This document shows, piece after piece, positions 1 through 12,868 of a stretch of DNA of 57,369 bases. The DNA comes from Clostridiales bacterium (lineage in GTDB: Bacteria > Bacillota > Clostridia > Christensenellales > Christensenellaceae), in contig SVGZ01000014.1 of the NCBI GenBank assembly GCA_015056045.1, forward strand, positions 1 through 57,369. The letters run 5' to 3'. The translations under genes were made by a program, and so were the position numbers. Under the pieces are notes generated by a model that saw nothing but the letters and a program-made list of their open reading frames with translations, ran no database searches and was not told the DNA's origin. Every line of letters begins with the position of its first letter. Position 1 is the first letter of the stretch.

Positions 1-5
1 TTAGA

Positions 6-122
6 ATCCGGCAGCTACCTATCCTCCCGGGCCGTCCCCAGCCAAGTACTTTCGGCGTTTAAGAGCTTAACTTCTGTGTTCGGAATGGGTACAGGTGTAT
101 CTTCTTAGCCATCGCCACCGGA
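6..122 (-). rRNA. rrf: 5S ribosomal RNA
   Basis: This is the last gene of the rRNA operon, read on the minus strand. The conserved 5S core (CCCATTCCGAACACAGAAGT in the RNA sense) is present. The two ends pair as a nine-base helix I (TCCGGTGGC near 121 with GCTGCCGGA near 7-15) containing two G-U pairs. The ends are set from that helix and may be off by a few bases. It follows 23S by about 130 bases. Confidence 0.96.
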
Positions 123-252
123 AATTGTATTTAGTTTTCTTTTAGAGCGTGAACCACACTCAAAACCGAATAATGAAAGCTTCAGGTCTTACCTCTGAGT
201 TCTAAGAAAGCTTAACTTATCGCGAAAAACTCTTTCGCCGCTTCATCCATTT

Positions 253-3160
<2,908 letters not shown>

Positions 3161-3383
3161 TCATCAAAATTCTTCTTTTCTATCCTAAAATGTTTGCAGC
3201 AAAATCTTCGCGATAGTTAATATCTTCGTTCCGGAAAAACTTCCTTCTTCTTAAAATATTTTCCTATCTCTCGTTTCTCGCTTCTTCTTTTAGTTCGTTA
3301 AGCCTTCTTCTTACTTCTCTCTTTCGTAAGTTTCCTTACTCTTCCATTATTCGCTTTTCAATGTGCTTCCCACTCCCTTTAAG

Positions 3384-3460
3384 TGGTGGGGTTAAGTAGA
3401 CTCGAACTACCGACCTCACGCTTATCAGGCGTGTGCTCTAACCTGCTGAGCTATAACCCC
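3384..3460 (-). tRNA. tRNA-Ile (GAT)
   Basis: Located in the 16S-23S spacer. Minus-strand cloverleaf starts GGGGTTATAGCTCAG, has anticodon GAT in loop CTGATAA, T-arm GGTTCGAGTC-like sequence, and a perfect GGGGTTA/TAACCCC acceptor stem with an encoded CCA at 3384-3386. It is transcribed after tRNA-Ala, so the spacer order is 16S-Ala-Ile-23S. Confidence 0.97.
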
Positions 3461-3465
3461 TTATC

Positions 3466-3541
3466 TGGTGGAGATAAGCGGAATCGAACCGCTGACCCCC
3501 TGCTTGCAAGGCAGGTGCTCTCCCAGCTGAGCTATACCCCC
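3466..3541 (-). tRNA. tRNA-Ala (TGC)
   Basis: First tRNA of the 16S-23S spacer in the direction of transcription. The minus-strand sequence starts GGGGGTATAGCTCAGC, the anticodon loop TTGCAAG gives TGC, and CCA is encoded at 3466-3468. The acceptor stem GGGGGTA/TATCTCC has two G-U pairs. Five bases separate it from tRNA-Ile. Confidence 0.97.
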
Positions 3542-3644
3542 ATAGGTCCTAAACCTCGGAAATTAAGCGCCATTAAGATTTCCAAAATCTTTCAGTTTCT
3601 GCTTTAGCAAGACCTAAGAGCCTTCATCATTTTTTAGGTTTACA

Positions 3645-5172
<1,528 letters not shown>

Positions 5173-5614
5173 AAATCTTAAAAGTGATTGCTCACTCTTT
5201 ATTCCTTTAGTTAAAAGTTCGATTCAGGCTCTTTTCTTTGCTTGCTAAATCTTTGCTTCTTCTTTTTGATTTCTTCTTCTCTTTGGCGCTATTTAATTCC
5301 CAACGTTCTCGCCCGTTCCCGAGTGCTCATTTAATATACCAAATTCATTCAAACGTGTCAAGCTTTTTCTAAAAAATATTTTCAATTTTAAAACACGAAC
5401 ATTAGAACTCTTTGCGATTAAACCGTTCGTATTTTTTCCCGTATTAATTTATTGCATTAAATTAATGCGCGAAATGGCGGTCAACAAAAGTATATATTTC
5501 CGAAATATTACGGTTTTATAACTTTTTATCTCTAAAAATTTCTAAATAAATTTTTTTAAAAAAACAAAAAAGAGCGAATCTTTTTTCAAAGAAACGCTCT
5601 CATTTTTCCAAAAA
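5173..5614 (-). promoter_or_regulatory. rRNA operon promoter and leader region
   Basis: This 440-base gap separates 16S from murC and holds no gene. On the minus strand there is a textbook promoter: TTGACA at 5361-5356, a 17-base spacer, and TATATT at 5338-5333, giving a leader of about 155 bases before 16S. A weaker upstream candidate is TTGACC at about 5484-5479. Two inverted CGAA-centred boxes (CGAA at 5396-5399, TTCG at 5426-5429) sit just upstream of the strong -35. They resemble the Gram-positive PurBox pair and are discussed as a finding. A long T/A-rich tract at 5550-5570 lies next to the end of murC. Confidence 0.85.
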
Positions 5615-7000
5615 TCAGTCTTCAAGAAGCTTCAACTGTTGTTTATTGACGTCTCCGGAGCCTAAAGTGACAACAAGATCGCCATCTTCAGCATTTTCCC
5701 AAATGAATTTCTTAATATCGGCGAAGCTCGGGAGATAATGCGCATTGTGCGAATGCGCTTCTATGACATTAACAAGATCGGTTGCATGAATATCGCCGGT
5801 ATCGATATCTCTGCCGGGATACAGATCGGGGATCATAACGAAATCCGCATCATCAAATGCCAGCGCATACTTATCTTTCAGCGTACGGGCACGCGTAAAG
5901 GAATTGCACTGGAAAAGCGCAAAGAGTTTTTTATGCGGATAACGCTTCGCAGCGGCAAGGCAAGCCTTGATCTCGCTCGGATGATGTGCATAGTCATGGA
6001 AGAACTTGACTCCGGCTTTTTCACCGACAAATTCAAAACGTCTGCCCGCAAGATGATATGTCTCAAGGTCCATAGCAGATTCCGAAGGATCGATGCCAAG
6101 CGCAAGCTTTGCCACAACGGCAGCGCCGAGTGCATTGATCGCATTATGTTCACCGGGAACATTCAGATCGAAATGCGCAAGGGTCTTTCCTTCATGCACC
6201 ATATCAAAGGAAACATAACCCATTTCATTATATGTAATGTTCTTTGCCATATAATCCGCTTCCGCATGGATGCCATAGGTAACAAGCGGTGCCTTGGAAT
6301 ATTTTGCAAGATCCAAAGTCTGCGGATCATCTGCGCAGGCGAAAAGGATACCGTCTTCGGGAAGCATATCAACAAAGGCGCGGAATGCGGAATAAATATC
6401 TTCTATATCTTTATAGTAATCAAGATGGTCATCATCAATATTATTGACGAGAATATACTTCGGGTCAAGCGTCAGGAAGCTTCTGACATATTCGCAGGCT
6501 TCGGTAATGAAAACATCGCTTGCACCAAGGCGAACACCGCCGGATAAGAAATCTACCATGCCGCCGACATGAACCGTCGGGTCAATATGCGAATCATGTG
6601 CGATAAGCGCAAGCATGGAAGTGATCGTCGTTTTGCCGTGGCAGCCGGAAATGCAGATAACATCCGAATAATCCTTGCTGATAAGGCCCAAAAGTTCGGA
6701 TCGTTCGATCATCGGGATACCGAGTTCGACCGCTCTTGCAAATTCAACATTCGTCGGTTTAATCGCTGCCGTATATACGACAAGACCTGCACCGTCAACA
6801 AGCGCTGCATCGTGACCGATATGCACATTCATTCCGCGTTCACGGAGAACACCCGTAAAGCTGCTTTCCTTCATATCGGAGCCGCTGACCGTATAACCGA
6901 GGTTATCCAAAATCTGCGCAAGACCGCTCATAGAGCATCCGCCTACTCCGATAAAATGTATTCTATCCTGTTTAAAGTTTCCGAGATTATCTTTTTTCAT
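5615..7000 (-). CDS. murC: UDP-N-acetylmuramate--L-alanine ligase MurC
   Basis: Cytoplasmic ATP-dependent ligase that joins L-alanine to UDP-MurNAc, the first amino-acid addition in peptidoglycan precursor synthesis. The 461-residue length is normal for the family. Visible motifs are the N-terminal nucleotide fold GVGGCSMSGLA (about 18-28), the ATP loop GCHGKTT (119-125, with Cys where Thr is usual), a central NNIDDDHLDYY segment, and the C-terminal DYAHHPSE motif of Mur ligases. The start ATG at 7000 is preceded by GAAGGGC. It is transcribed away from purR, sharing the intergenic region 7001-7207. In Bacillus murC also lies outside the main division and cell wall cluster. Orthology is secure from the motifs. 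Confidence 0.96.
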   Translation of the reverse strand: MKKDNLGNFKQDRIHFIGVGGCSMSGLAQILDNLGYTVSGSDMKESSFTGVLRERGMNVHIGHDAALVDGAGLVVYTAAIKPTNVEFARAVELGIPMIERSELLGLISKDYSDVICISGCHGKTTITSMLALIAHDSHIDPTVHVGGMVDFLSGGVRLGASDVFITEACEYVRSFLTLDPKYILVNNIDDDHLDYYKDIEDIYSAFRAFVDMLPEDGILFACADDPQTLDLAKYSKAPLVTYGIHAEADYMAKNITYNEMGYVSFDMVHEGKTLAHFDLNVPGEHNAINALGAAVVAKLALGIDPSESAMDLETYHLAGRRFEFVGEKAGVKFFHDYAHHPSEIKACLAAAKRYPHKKLFALFQCNSFTRARTLKDKYALAFDDADFVMIPDLYPGRDIDTGDIHATDLVNVIEAHSHNAHYLPSFADIKKFIWENAEDGDLVVTLGSGDVNKQQLKLLED

Positions 7001-7142
7001 AGCAATGCCCTTCTTTTATTTTCCATCTGTATCTTTTTGCAAAAACGAACGATCTGCATAGATACTCCCAAAATATTATACTAAATTCCGGGGGCATTTA
7101 TCAATAAATATTTGAAAAAGGATGGATTTTTCCGGCATAACA

Positions 7143-7192
7143 TGCTAAAATACGAATGTTGGGAGATTTCCCAACAGAAAATATTCGTTTTT
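7143..7192 (+). promoter_or_regulatory. purR promoter with two inverted PurBox-like sites
   Basis: An extended -10 element (TGC then TAAAAT at 7146-7151) precedes purR; no good -35 is seen. Overlapping or just downstream are two inverted boxes, AAATACGAATGTT (7148-7160) and the reverse of AAAAACGAATATT (about 7179-7191). Each matches about 10 or 11 of 13 positions of the known Bacillus PurBox AWWWCCGAACWWT as I recall it. The CGAA-to-TTCG span (35 bases) suits a PurBox pair. Between them GTTGGGAGATTTCCCAAC forms a hairpin. The arrangement suggests autorepression by PurR. Confidence 0.6.
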
Positions 7193-7207
7193 TAGAAGGA
7201 GACCTCT

Positions 7208-8029
7208 ATGATCAATACAACAAGAAAACTTCGCCTTGGTGCGATCAGTTCGATCCTGACGCAGAACCCGAACGTACTCTATCCGCTTTCCTATTTTTCG
7301 GCAATGTTCGGTTCTTCAAAATCCACGCTGAGCGAAGATATGACGATCTTAAAGGAATCCTTTGAAACTTTCGGGATCGGCAGCCTTGAAGTTGTCATGG
7401 GTGCTGCAGGCGGAGTCCGCTACGTTCCATCGGTCAATAAAGACGTCCGCAGAGAAGCAATGGACGAAATCCTGGAGCAGCTCATGAGTCCTTCCCGTAT
7501 TTTACCCGGCGGTTATGTCTATACGGCGGATATTCTCCTCACACCGAAATATACAGATAAGATGGCACAGATCATCTGGGGATGGTTCCGCGATACCAAT
7601 CCCGATTTTATCATTACCGTCGAAGCAAAGGGCATTGCGCTTGCGGCAAGCGTTGCAAGGCTTTTCGGCAAACCGCTCGTTGTTGCACGCCGTGAAAGCA
7701 AGCTCACGGAAGGTTCCGTCGTTACGATCAATTACCTTTCCGGTTCGGCAAACCGTATGCAGAAGATGAGCATTTCCAAACGTGCGATCCGTGAAGGGCA
7801 AAAAACCCTCATTATCGATGACTTTATCGCCGGCGGCGGTACGATCCGCGCGATCTATGATATCATGAAGGAATTCTCTGTCGATGTCGTCGGCTGTGCA
7901 GCGGCAATCTCTACAAAAGAGCCGATAAAAAAGCGCGTCAACGATTATAAGAGTATTTTCATCCTTGAAGAAGCCAATTCCGACGAAAACAACATCAGCT
8001 TCAGATTAAGCCCGGATATCGATCTTTGA
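7208..8029 (+). CDS. purR: Purine operon repressor PurR
   Basis: Gram-positive PurR, a DNA-binding repressor whose effector is PRPP, controlling purine synthesis and uptake genes. The 273 residues comprise an N-terminal winged-helix part (about 1-75) and a phosphoribosyltransferase-fold effector domain. The PRPP-binding signature TLIIDDFIAGGGT lies at about 200-212; the family is catalytically inactive. The start ATG at 7208 follows AGAAGGAG. PurR followed by spoVG matches the Bacillus order purR-yabJ-spoVG, but yabJ is missing here and glmU and prs do not follow. Likely regulated by itself through the paired boxes just upstream. Confidence 0.95.
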   Translation: MINTTRKLRLGAISSILTQNPNVLYPLSYFSAMFGSSKSTLSEDMTILKESFETFGIGSLEVVMGAAGGVRYVPSVNKDVRREAMDEILEQLMSPSRILPGGYVYTADILLTPKYTDKMAQIIWGWFRDTNPDFIITVEAKGIALAASVARLFGKPLVVARRESKLTEGSVVTINYLSGSANRMQKMSISKRAIREGQKTLIIDDFIAGGGTIRAIYDIMKEFSVDVVGCAAAISTKEPIKKRVNDYKSIFILEEANSDENNISFRLSPDIDL

Positions 8030-8080
8030 TTTTGTAAAAAAATCCCAATATTTTATAAGCACATGACTTTTGTGGAATTT

Positions 8081-8090
8081 GTGCTATAAT
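8081..8090 (+). promoter_or_regulatory. spoVG promoter, extended -10
   Basis: TGC followed by TATAAT at 8085-8090 forms an extended -10 element 30 bases before the spoVG start. The expected -35 position reads CATGAC, a poor match. No clear sporulation sigma-H consensus was recognised. Confidence 0.55.
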
Positions 8091-8119
8091 ATATGTAATA
8101 GAATTTGGGAGATAAGATT

Positions 8120-8398
8120 ATGGAAATTACAGATATCAAAATCAGAAAAGTCGATAACTCGGGAAAGATGAAGGGCATCGTCTCGGTAACATTCAATAAT
8201 ATGTTTGTCGTTCATGACATGAAGATCATCGAAGGCCAGAACGGCTTGTTCATCGCAATGCCCAGCCGTAAAATTCCTTCCGGCGAATATAAAGACATCG
8301 CTCATCCGATTTGCCCCGAAATGCGCGAATTGCTGCAGAAAGAGATCCTTACCGCATTTGAGAATCTTCCCGAAGATGCAGAAACAATCGAAGAATAA
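8120..8398 (+). CDS. spoVG: SpoVG family regulator
   Basis: Small site-specific nucleic-acid-binding regulator; in Bacillus it affects asymmetric division in sporulation and in other Gram-positives virulence and envelope genes. The protein of 92 residues starts [11 protein letters not shown] and carries the family core [19 protein letters not shown] and [10 protein letters not shown]. The start is ATG 8120 rather than the upstream TTG at 8105, because GGGAG at 8107-8111 is well placed for ATG 8120 and the family starts with MEVTD-like residues. It is separated from purR by 90 bases with its own -10 element. A terminator follows at once. Confidence 0.95.
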   Translation: MEITDIKIRKVDNSGKMKGIVSVTFNNMFVVHDMKIIEGQNGLFIAMPSRKIPSGEYKDIAHPICPEMRELLQKEILTAFENLPEDAETIEE

Positions 8399-8403
8399 AA
8401 ACG

Positions 8404-8430
8404 AAAACCCGGATCAATCCGGGTTTTTTT
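8404..8430. terminator. Bidirectional terminator, spoVG / GH43
   Basis: AACCCGGATCAATCCGGGTT hairpin with A tract on one side and T tract on the other. It ends spoVG and overlaps the last codons and stop of the minus-strand glycosidase at 8414. Confidence 0.85.
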
Positions 8431-9880
8431 CATAGCAAAAATAGGCAAACTTCGCTTTATCGCCGGTTTCCGATACGGCATAAAGCGCAAACATCACACC
8501 CGTAAAGGCACTGATACCGGCTTCAGTCGATAAAAAGCGTGTTTCAGCGGAAGAAAGCTCGATATCATCCGCGAAAAAGCGATATTGCAGCTTATCCGCC
8601 GTGATTTTCAGCTTCGGCAAATGATCGAAAAATGCCTCCCCTGCAATAAAACACATATCACCGACCGTCTTGCGCAAAACCGCATGCAAGCGGTCTTTTT
8701 CTTTTTTCAGGAAAAAGTCATAATGTGCGGAAGGATTGGAATAGACCGAAATACCTGCCTCCGTATTTTCCGCAAGCATCGAAATTTCCGTCTTTACCGT
8801 GCAGGAAAAATCGAGCTGCCTTGTGAGAAGTGCCGACGGTTCGAGTGCAGACATATCTTCTTTCGTTCCCATGATGGTAAGCCCATCGCCGAAAAGATAC
8901 CGCTCATCATGCCTTCTCCTGAGGTTTGTCCAGTTGAGTTCTCTTTTTTCAAAGCGATCCGTCTTTTCTTTATTTGTAAATAAATACTTATTTATGTTAA
9001 TTTCGGCACTTTCCGGACATTTATTTTCACCCGGTTTACACCCTTTTATGACAGGCCAGCCATCTTTCCACTCGATCGGAGCCAGAAAGGTTTCTCTTCC
9101 CAGGTGATGAAAATATTTCTGCGAAATACGGAAGCCCAAAAAGACCATATACCAGTTTCCATCGGCATCGGAAACGAGATCCGCATGGCCTGTTCCCTGA
9201 ATTTTTGAAAATCCGTTATCACGCTGTGTCAAAATCGGGTTATGCGGGCAAGCTTCATAGGGGCCGTATGGATGATCGCTCCTGCCGATCGTAACCATAT
9301 GCCCATAGTGCGTGCCGCCTTCAGCCAAAACGACATAGTATTTTCCATCAATTTTATACATATGCGAGCCTTCAGGATGAAGACCGCCTGTGCCTTGCCA
9401 TACTTTTTTCGCCGGAGAGAGGATCTTGCCCGTTTCAATATCAATTTCCGAAGTGACGATGCCGTCTGCATTTGTCGTGTAATAGACTTTCCCGTCTTCA
9501 AAAAGCATATCCGGGTCAATACCGCCCTGATCGATGTAGATCGGGTCGCTCCATTCGCCTGCAGGATCATCGGCATAGACATAATAGTTTCCACCGTTCG
9601 GGTAATTCGTCGTCATGACATAAAATCTGCCGTTATGATGGCGGATCGTTGCTGCGTGCGTTCCCAAAGAAGAACGGATACCCATGAGCTTTGCCTGATC
9701 ATCCCGTGTTAACACATGGCCGATCTGCTGCCAATGCACGAGGTCTTTCGAGCGGAAAATCGGGATCCCCGGCAGGTATTCAAAGGTCGATGTGACAAGA
9801 TAAAACCATTCCCCGACACGGCAAACGCTCGGATCCGGGTAAAAACCGGTCAGTACGGGATTTTGATAAGTAAAGCTCAT
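8414..9880 (-). CDS. Glycoside hydrolase family 43, beta-xylosidase-like
   Basis: Probable intracellular exo-glycosidase removing xylose or arabinose from short oligosaccharides. The 488 residues fit a two-domain GH43: a five-bladed beta-propeller (about 1-300) and a C-terminal beta-sandwich. The propeller triad is visible as Asp16 in FYPDPSV, Asp122 in GGIDPD and Glu170 in HPEGSHMYK. No signal peptide is seen, so it probably acts in the cytosol on imported oligosaccharides. Its ATG overlaps the stop of the upstream membrane-protein gene by four bases, so the two are translationally coupled. Exact substrate cannot be read from sequence; xylosidase and arabinofuranosidase are both possible. 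Confidence 0.9.
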   Translation of the reverse strand: MSFTYQNPVLTGFYPDPSVCRVGEWFYLVTSTFEYLPGIPIFRSKDLVHWQQIGHVLTRDDQAKLMGIRSSLGTHAATIRHHNGRFYVMTTNYPNGGNYYVYADDPAGEWSDPIYIDQGGIDPDMLFEDGKVYYTTNADGIVTSEIDIETGKILSPAKKVWQGTGGLHPEGSHMYKIDGKYYVVLAEGGTHYGHMVTIGRSDHPYGPYEACPHNPILTQRDNGFSKIQGTGHADLVSDADGNWYMVFLGFRISQKYFHHLGRETFLAPIEWKDGWPVIKGCKPGENKCPESAEININKYLFTNKEKTDRFEKRELNWTNLRRRHDERYLFGDGLTIMGTKEDMSALEPSALLTRQLDFSCTVKTEISMLAENTEAGISVYSNPSAHYDFFLKKEKDRLHAVLRKTVGDMCFIAGEAFFDHLPKLKITADKLQYRFFADDIELSSAETRFLSTEAGISAFTGVMFALYAVSETGDKAKFAYFCYEKNPD

Positions 9881-10557
9881 GACTGTCCTTTCTTTTTTAA
9901 TTTGATTTTTTCAGAAACCGCACCAAGCACAGGAACAACAAGTGCGCCAAGCGTATTGGTGATGAAATCCATCATTGTATCCGAAAGCGCTTCCCTTCCG
10001 ATGAGCAATGTGCCGTCTTCAAGTCTGAATTTCTGCATATTAAGCCCCAAAAGCGCATCAAAGGAAAATTCATAAATTTCCCAGAGCACGCCGATCATTA
10101 CCGCAAAAGAAAAAGCAAATAAGCCGACAAAAAGCGGACTCAGCTGTACTTTTCCCGAAGTATGATTCAGGATATCAACAAGCATAAAGCCAAGGGCTCC
10201 AAGCATTGCGGCAGAGAAAAAATGCAGGAAAGTATCCCAATGTTTAAAAACAAAATAGAAATTCCGCACTTCGCCAAGATAGATCGCGCAATACAAAAAG
10301 ACGAAAAACATCGTATAGATATAGTTCGGAAGCTCAAGCGAAAACTTTCTCTCGATAATCGAGGGCAAAAACATAATGATAAGCCCCGCAGCGCATTGGA
10401 GAAGCATGAGCAGATAATCGCTCTTGATCCTTTCGCCCGGGGCTGCTGCACTTTCCGGGGCTGCGGCAAATCTTACTGCCGCAAAAATGATCGAACCAAT
10501 AAGGGATACGAGGAGTATCAACCCCGTGAGCAAACGTGCATTCACTTTTTTCTTCAT
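9877..10557 (-). CDS. YjdF-like (DUF2238) integral membrane protein
   Basis: Polytopic membrane protein of 226 residues with about six hydrophobic helices. It carries conserved-looking motifs at helix ends, WDTFLHFFSAAMLGALGF, GVLWEIYEFSFD and DTMMDFITNTLGA, which resemble the DUF2238/YjdF family of unknown function. The recurrent Trp-Asp, His, Glu and Asp residues in membrane-proximal positions are suggestive of a metal or substrate site, but that is inference. Start ATG 10557 follows GGAAAAT-type spacing from AAAGGAAAA. The gene overlaps the GH43 start by four bases, implying co-transcription, though a shared function is not obvious. Confidence 0.75.
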   Translation of the reverse strand: MKKKVNARLLTGLILLVSLIGSIIFAAVRFAAAPESAAAPGERIKSDYLLMLLQCAAGLIIMFLPSIIERKFSLELPNYIYTMFFVFLYCAIYLGEVRNFYFVFKHWDTFLHFFSAAMLGALGFMLVDILNHTSGKVQLSPLFVGLFAFSFAVMIGVLWEIYEFSFDALLGLNMQKFRLEDGTLLIGREALSDTMMDFITNTLGALVVPVLGAVSEKIKLKKKGQS

Positions 10558-10614
10558 GATATTTTCCTTTCGGGATATTTTTCTTCCAAAAGGAAAATCT
10601 GAAGAAAATACTAT

Positions 10615-11064
10615 TTATAGAACAATTTTTTCGACCTCAACGCCGCCATCGCGTAGAAGTGTCTTGGCAAATTCATCCGGATATTCGTTGATATAAATAA
10701 CCTTTTTTATGCCGGCATTGACGATCAGCTTCGCACATATCGAGCAGGGGTGATGCGTACAATAAAGCGTAGCATCCTTTACCGCAAGACCGAGCCTTGC
10801 CGCCTGAATGAGCGCATTCTGTTCCGCATGGATCGCATAGCAGAATTCGTGCCTTGTTCCCGAGGGAATGCCCAGTTTCTGGCGCATACATTCGCCTCTT
10901 TCCTTACAGCTCATGATTCCTGCAGGCGCGCCGTTATAGCCCGTTGTGAGGATCCTTTTATCGCGGACGATGACTGCACCGATCTGTCTGTCTTCCTTAT
11001 AACAGCTGGACCACTGTGCGATCGTCTGTGCCAAAGATGCAAATCTGACATCCCATTTATCCAT
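10615..11064 (-). CDS. Deoxycytidylate (dCMP) deaminase, ComEB-like
   Basis: Zinc enzyme converting dCMP to dUMP for thymidylate synthesis. The 149-residue protein from ATG 11064 shows the zinc and catalytic motifs HAEQN (79-83) and PCSIC (106-110), plus a second Cys/His-rich insert CKERGEC that is typical of dCMP deaminases. The start at 11064 is preferred over upstream codons because GAAAGGAAG precedes it and the family begins with a WDxxF segment (here KWDVRFASL). It stands alone between a membrane protein and a divergent gene. The upstream start that would add 18 residues has no ribosome site. Confidence 0.93.
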   Translation of the reverse strand: MDKWDVRFASLAQTIAQWSSCYKEDRQIGAVIVRDKRILTTGYNGAPAGIMSCKERGECMRQKLGIPSGTRHEFCYAIHAEQNALIQAARLGLAVKDATLYCTHHPCSICAKLIVNAGIKKVIYINEYPDEFAKTLLRDGGVEVEKIVL

Positions 11065-11180
11065 AGTATTCTTCCTTTCAGAATGTGATTCCTTAAGAAG
11101 ATAATACCATAATTGCACGGAATATTAAACAAACTTTGGCGCATATATTAAAAAAAAGCAAATTACGGAGGAAATCTGTT

Positions 11181-12065
11181 TTGAGGATCTCAAGAACAAC
11201 TGCAAACAGGCAATACCACGGAAGCAAAACCATTTCTTTTATCAGTATCCTTGTGATCCTGGGCGCTGTCATTTACCTGATGAGTTCGGCAGCTGTCGGC
11301 AGTTTTCTTTCGGAAAAGCTCGTCAGCCCGATCATGCAGAAATTCTTTCCCGAAAAAACCGATCACATCGTCTTTCCCGAACCCGAAGAAGAACTTACCT
11401 TTCCCGAACCGAGCGCAGAAGCCGAAGAAGTCTTTTCCGCAATAACGGAAAAACCGACGCTGACGATCGCGGAAGATAAGCTCTATCTTTTATATACGAA
11501 AAAAAGCAGCGATGAAAACGAGATCAAAACCGCTGCCGAAGATGCTGCAAAAAAAGGCGGTGCAGGCTATATTTACCGGGAAAACAATGAAAATTATGCC
11601 GTTCTCGCTTCCTATCTGTGCGAAGATGATGCGAAAAGCGTTATGGAAAAACTGCCCGATATGACGCTTGGCATCAAGGAACTCACCTGCCCTGCACTTT
11701 CTTTTTCCGTGGATGCAGGCGAAGAAGCCTTATTGATCCTGCAGGAAGCTGCGGAAAAACTGCCGCTTTGGCCAAAAAAATTCTATGAGCTTGCCGTTCT
11801 TTTTGATAAAGGCGAATATGATATAGAAAAAATCATGGAAGAACTGAAGAATATGGAAAAAGAAGCCGAACCGTATTACCTGAAACTTTCCCTTTTCGGG
11901 AATGACCCGGCGGTTTTGGCGATCAAAACCTATATTGAGACCGTCCTTGCCGAATGCAGAAAACTCAGCCATGAGGAAAATACCGTTCTTCTCTCTTCGG
12001 GGCTGAAATATGCCTGTGCAGCTTCATTTGATGCCAAACTGAGCGCATTGACGCCGCTCTTATAA
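11181..12065 (+). CDS. Membrane-anchored protein with SPOR-like region
   Basis: Unknown function. From TTG 11181 the protein has 294 residues: a short basic N-terminus, one membrane helix (TISFISILVILGAVIYLMSS, about residues 17-36), an acidic linker rich in Glu and Pro, and a segment (LYLLYTKKSSDENEIKTAAE onward) that looks like a divergent SPOR peptidoglycan-binding domain, then a helical tail. The TTG start is chosen because GGAGG at 11167-11171 lies nine bases before it; no site precedes the longer frame. Such proteins often work at division or spore septa, but this is inference from weak similarity. A terminator follows. Confidence 0.65.
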   Translation: MRISRTTANRQYHGSKTISFISILVILGAVIYLMSSAAVGSFLSEKLVSPIMQKFFPEKTDHIVFPEPEEELTFPEPSAEAEEVFSAITEKPTLTIAEDKLYLLYTKKSSDENEIKTAAEDAAKKGGAGYIYRENNENYAVLASYLCEDDAKSVMEKLPDMTLGIKELTCPALSFSVDAGEEALLILQEAAEKLPLWPKKFYELAVLFDKGEYDIEKIMEELKNMEKEAEPYYLKLSLFGNDPAVLAIKTYIETVLAECRKLSHEENTVLLSSGLKYACAASFDAKLSALTPLL

Positions 12066-12067
12066 AT

Positions 12068-12097
12068 AAAAAAGCAGCCCGTTGATAGGCTGCTTTT
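12068..12097. terminator. Bidirectional terminator
   Basis: AAAAGCAGCC, an eight-base loop, then GGCTGCTTTT. It separates the convergent SPOR-like gene and mntP. Confidence 0.85.
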
Positions 12098-12100
12098 GCT

Positions 12101-12670
12101 TTATAAAACAAGGATTCCCAGATGTTCGAGCAGGATTTTCGTTCCCAAAAGGCAGAGGATAACACCGCCTGCAAGCTCAGCTTTGCTCTTGTATTTTGCG
12201 CCGAAGAAATTGCCGACATAAACACCGCCGCAGGAAAGAATAAAAGTCGTTGCGCCGATGAGGATAACCGCCTGCAGAATATCAACTTTGAGAAAAGCAA
12301 ACGTAACGCCGACAGCCAAAGCGTCGATGCTCGTTGCGATCGCCATGATGAAAAGCTCTTTGATGCGCAGATGCGTTTCTTCTTCACATTCCGCATCTTT
12401 CGAAAAGCTTTCTTTGATCATGTTCCCGCCGATGATCGCAAGCAGGATAAAGGCGATCCAATGATCATATTTCGTGATATATTCTTCAAACTGTACGCCT
12501 GCAAACCAGCCGATAAGCGGCATAAGCCCCTGAAAACCGCCGAAAAACAGAGCGATAATGAGCATATGCTTGATGTTGACCTTCGGCATGGCGAGGCCTT
12601 TGCAGACGGCGACCGAAAAAGCATCCATCGAAAGCCCGATCGCAATTAAAAAAATATCCAGTAAACCCAT
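12101..12670 (-). CDS. mntP: Manganese efflux pump MntP
   Basis: Inner-membrane exporter of Mn2+ that protects from manganese excess. The 189-residue protein has six hydrophobic helices in two repeated halves, with the family motifs [15 protein letters not shown] (first helix) and [15 protein letters not shown] (fourth helix); the paired Asp residues are the expected ion-coordinating positions. Start ATG 12670 follows GAAAGGAAA; a longer frame to 12703 lacks a ribosome site. The short leader leaves no room for the yybP-ykoY manganese riboswitch often found before this gene. A good promoter is seen upstream. Confidence 0.93.
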   Translation of the reverse strand: MGLLDIFLIAIGLSMDAFSVAVCKGLAMPKVNIKHMLIIALFFGGFQGLMPLIGWFAGVQFEEYITKYDHWIAFILLAIIGGNMIKESFSKDAECEEETHLRIKELFIMAIATSIDALAVGVTFAFLKVDILQAVILIGATTFILSCGGVYVGNFFGAKYKSKAELAGGVILCLLGTKILLEHLGILVL

Positions 12671-12705
12671 AAAATTTCCTTTCGCGCATAAAATGCTGCC
12701 CATTT

Positions 12706-12734
12706 AGGATACTATCCGCAAACGCTTTTGTCAA
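12706..12734 (-). promoter_or_regulatory. mntP promoter
   Basis: On the minus strand TTGACA (12734-12729), a 17-base spacer, and TATCCT (12711-12706). The leader is about 30 bases. It is back to back with the promoter of the DUF1846 gene. Confidence 0.75.
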
Positions 12735-12771
12735 TGAACGAAAGCTTTTTTGAGAGGGATCGCTTTTTCTG

Positions 12772-12801
12772 TTGAAAAATGGCTCTTTTTGGTGCTATAA
12801 T
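12772..12801 (+). promoter_or_regulatory. Promoter of the DUF1846 gene
   Basis: TTGAAA at 12772-12777, an 18-base spacer ending in TGC, and TATAAT at 12796-12801. Confidence 0.75.
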
Positions 12802-12868
12802 GAGCTTGATTTTGGAATTTTACCCGATTTTTCGGGCTTCGTTTTTGGTTTTACTGAAAGGAAAAGCA

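Noticed and set aside
12671-12705. Manganese (yybP-ykoY) riboswitch before mntP.
   Set aside because: The promoter lies about 35 bases from the start codon, leaving no room for the aptamer.
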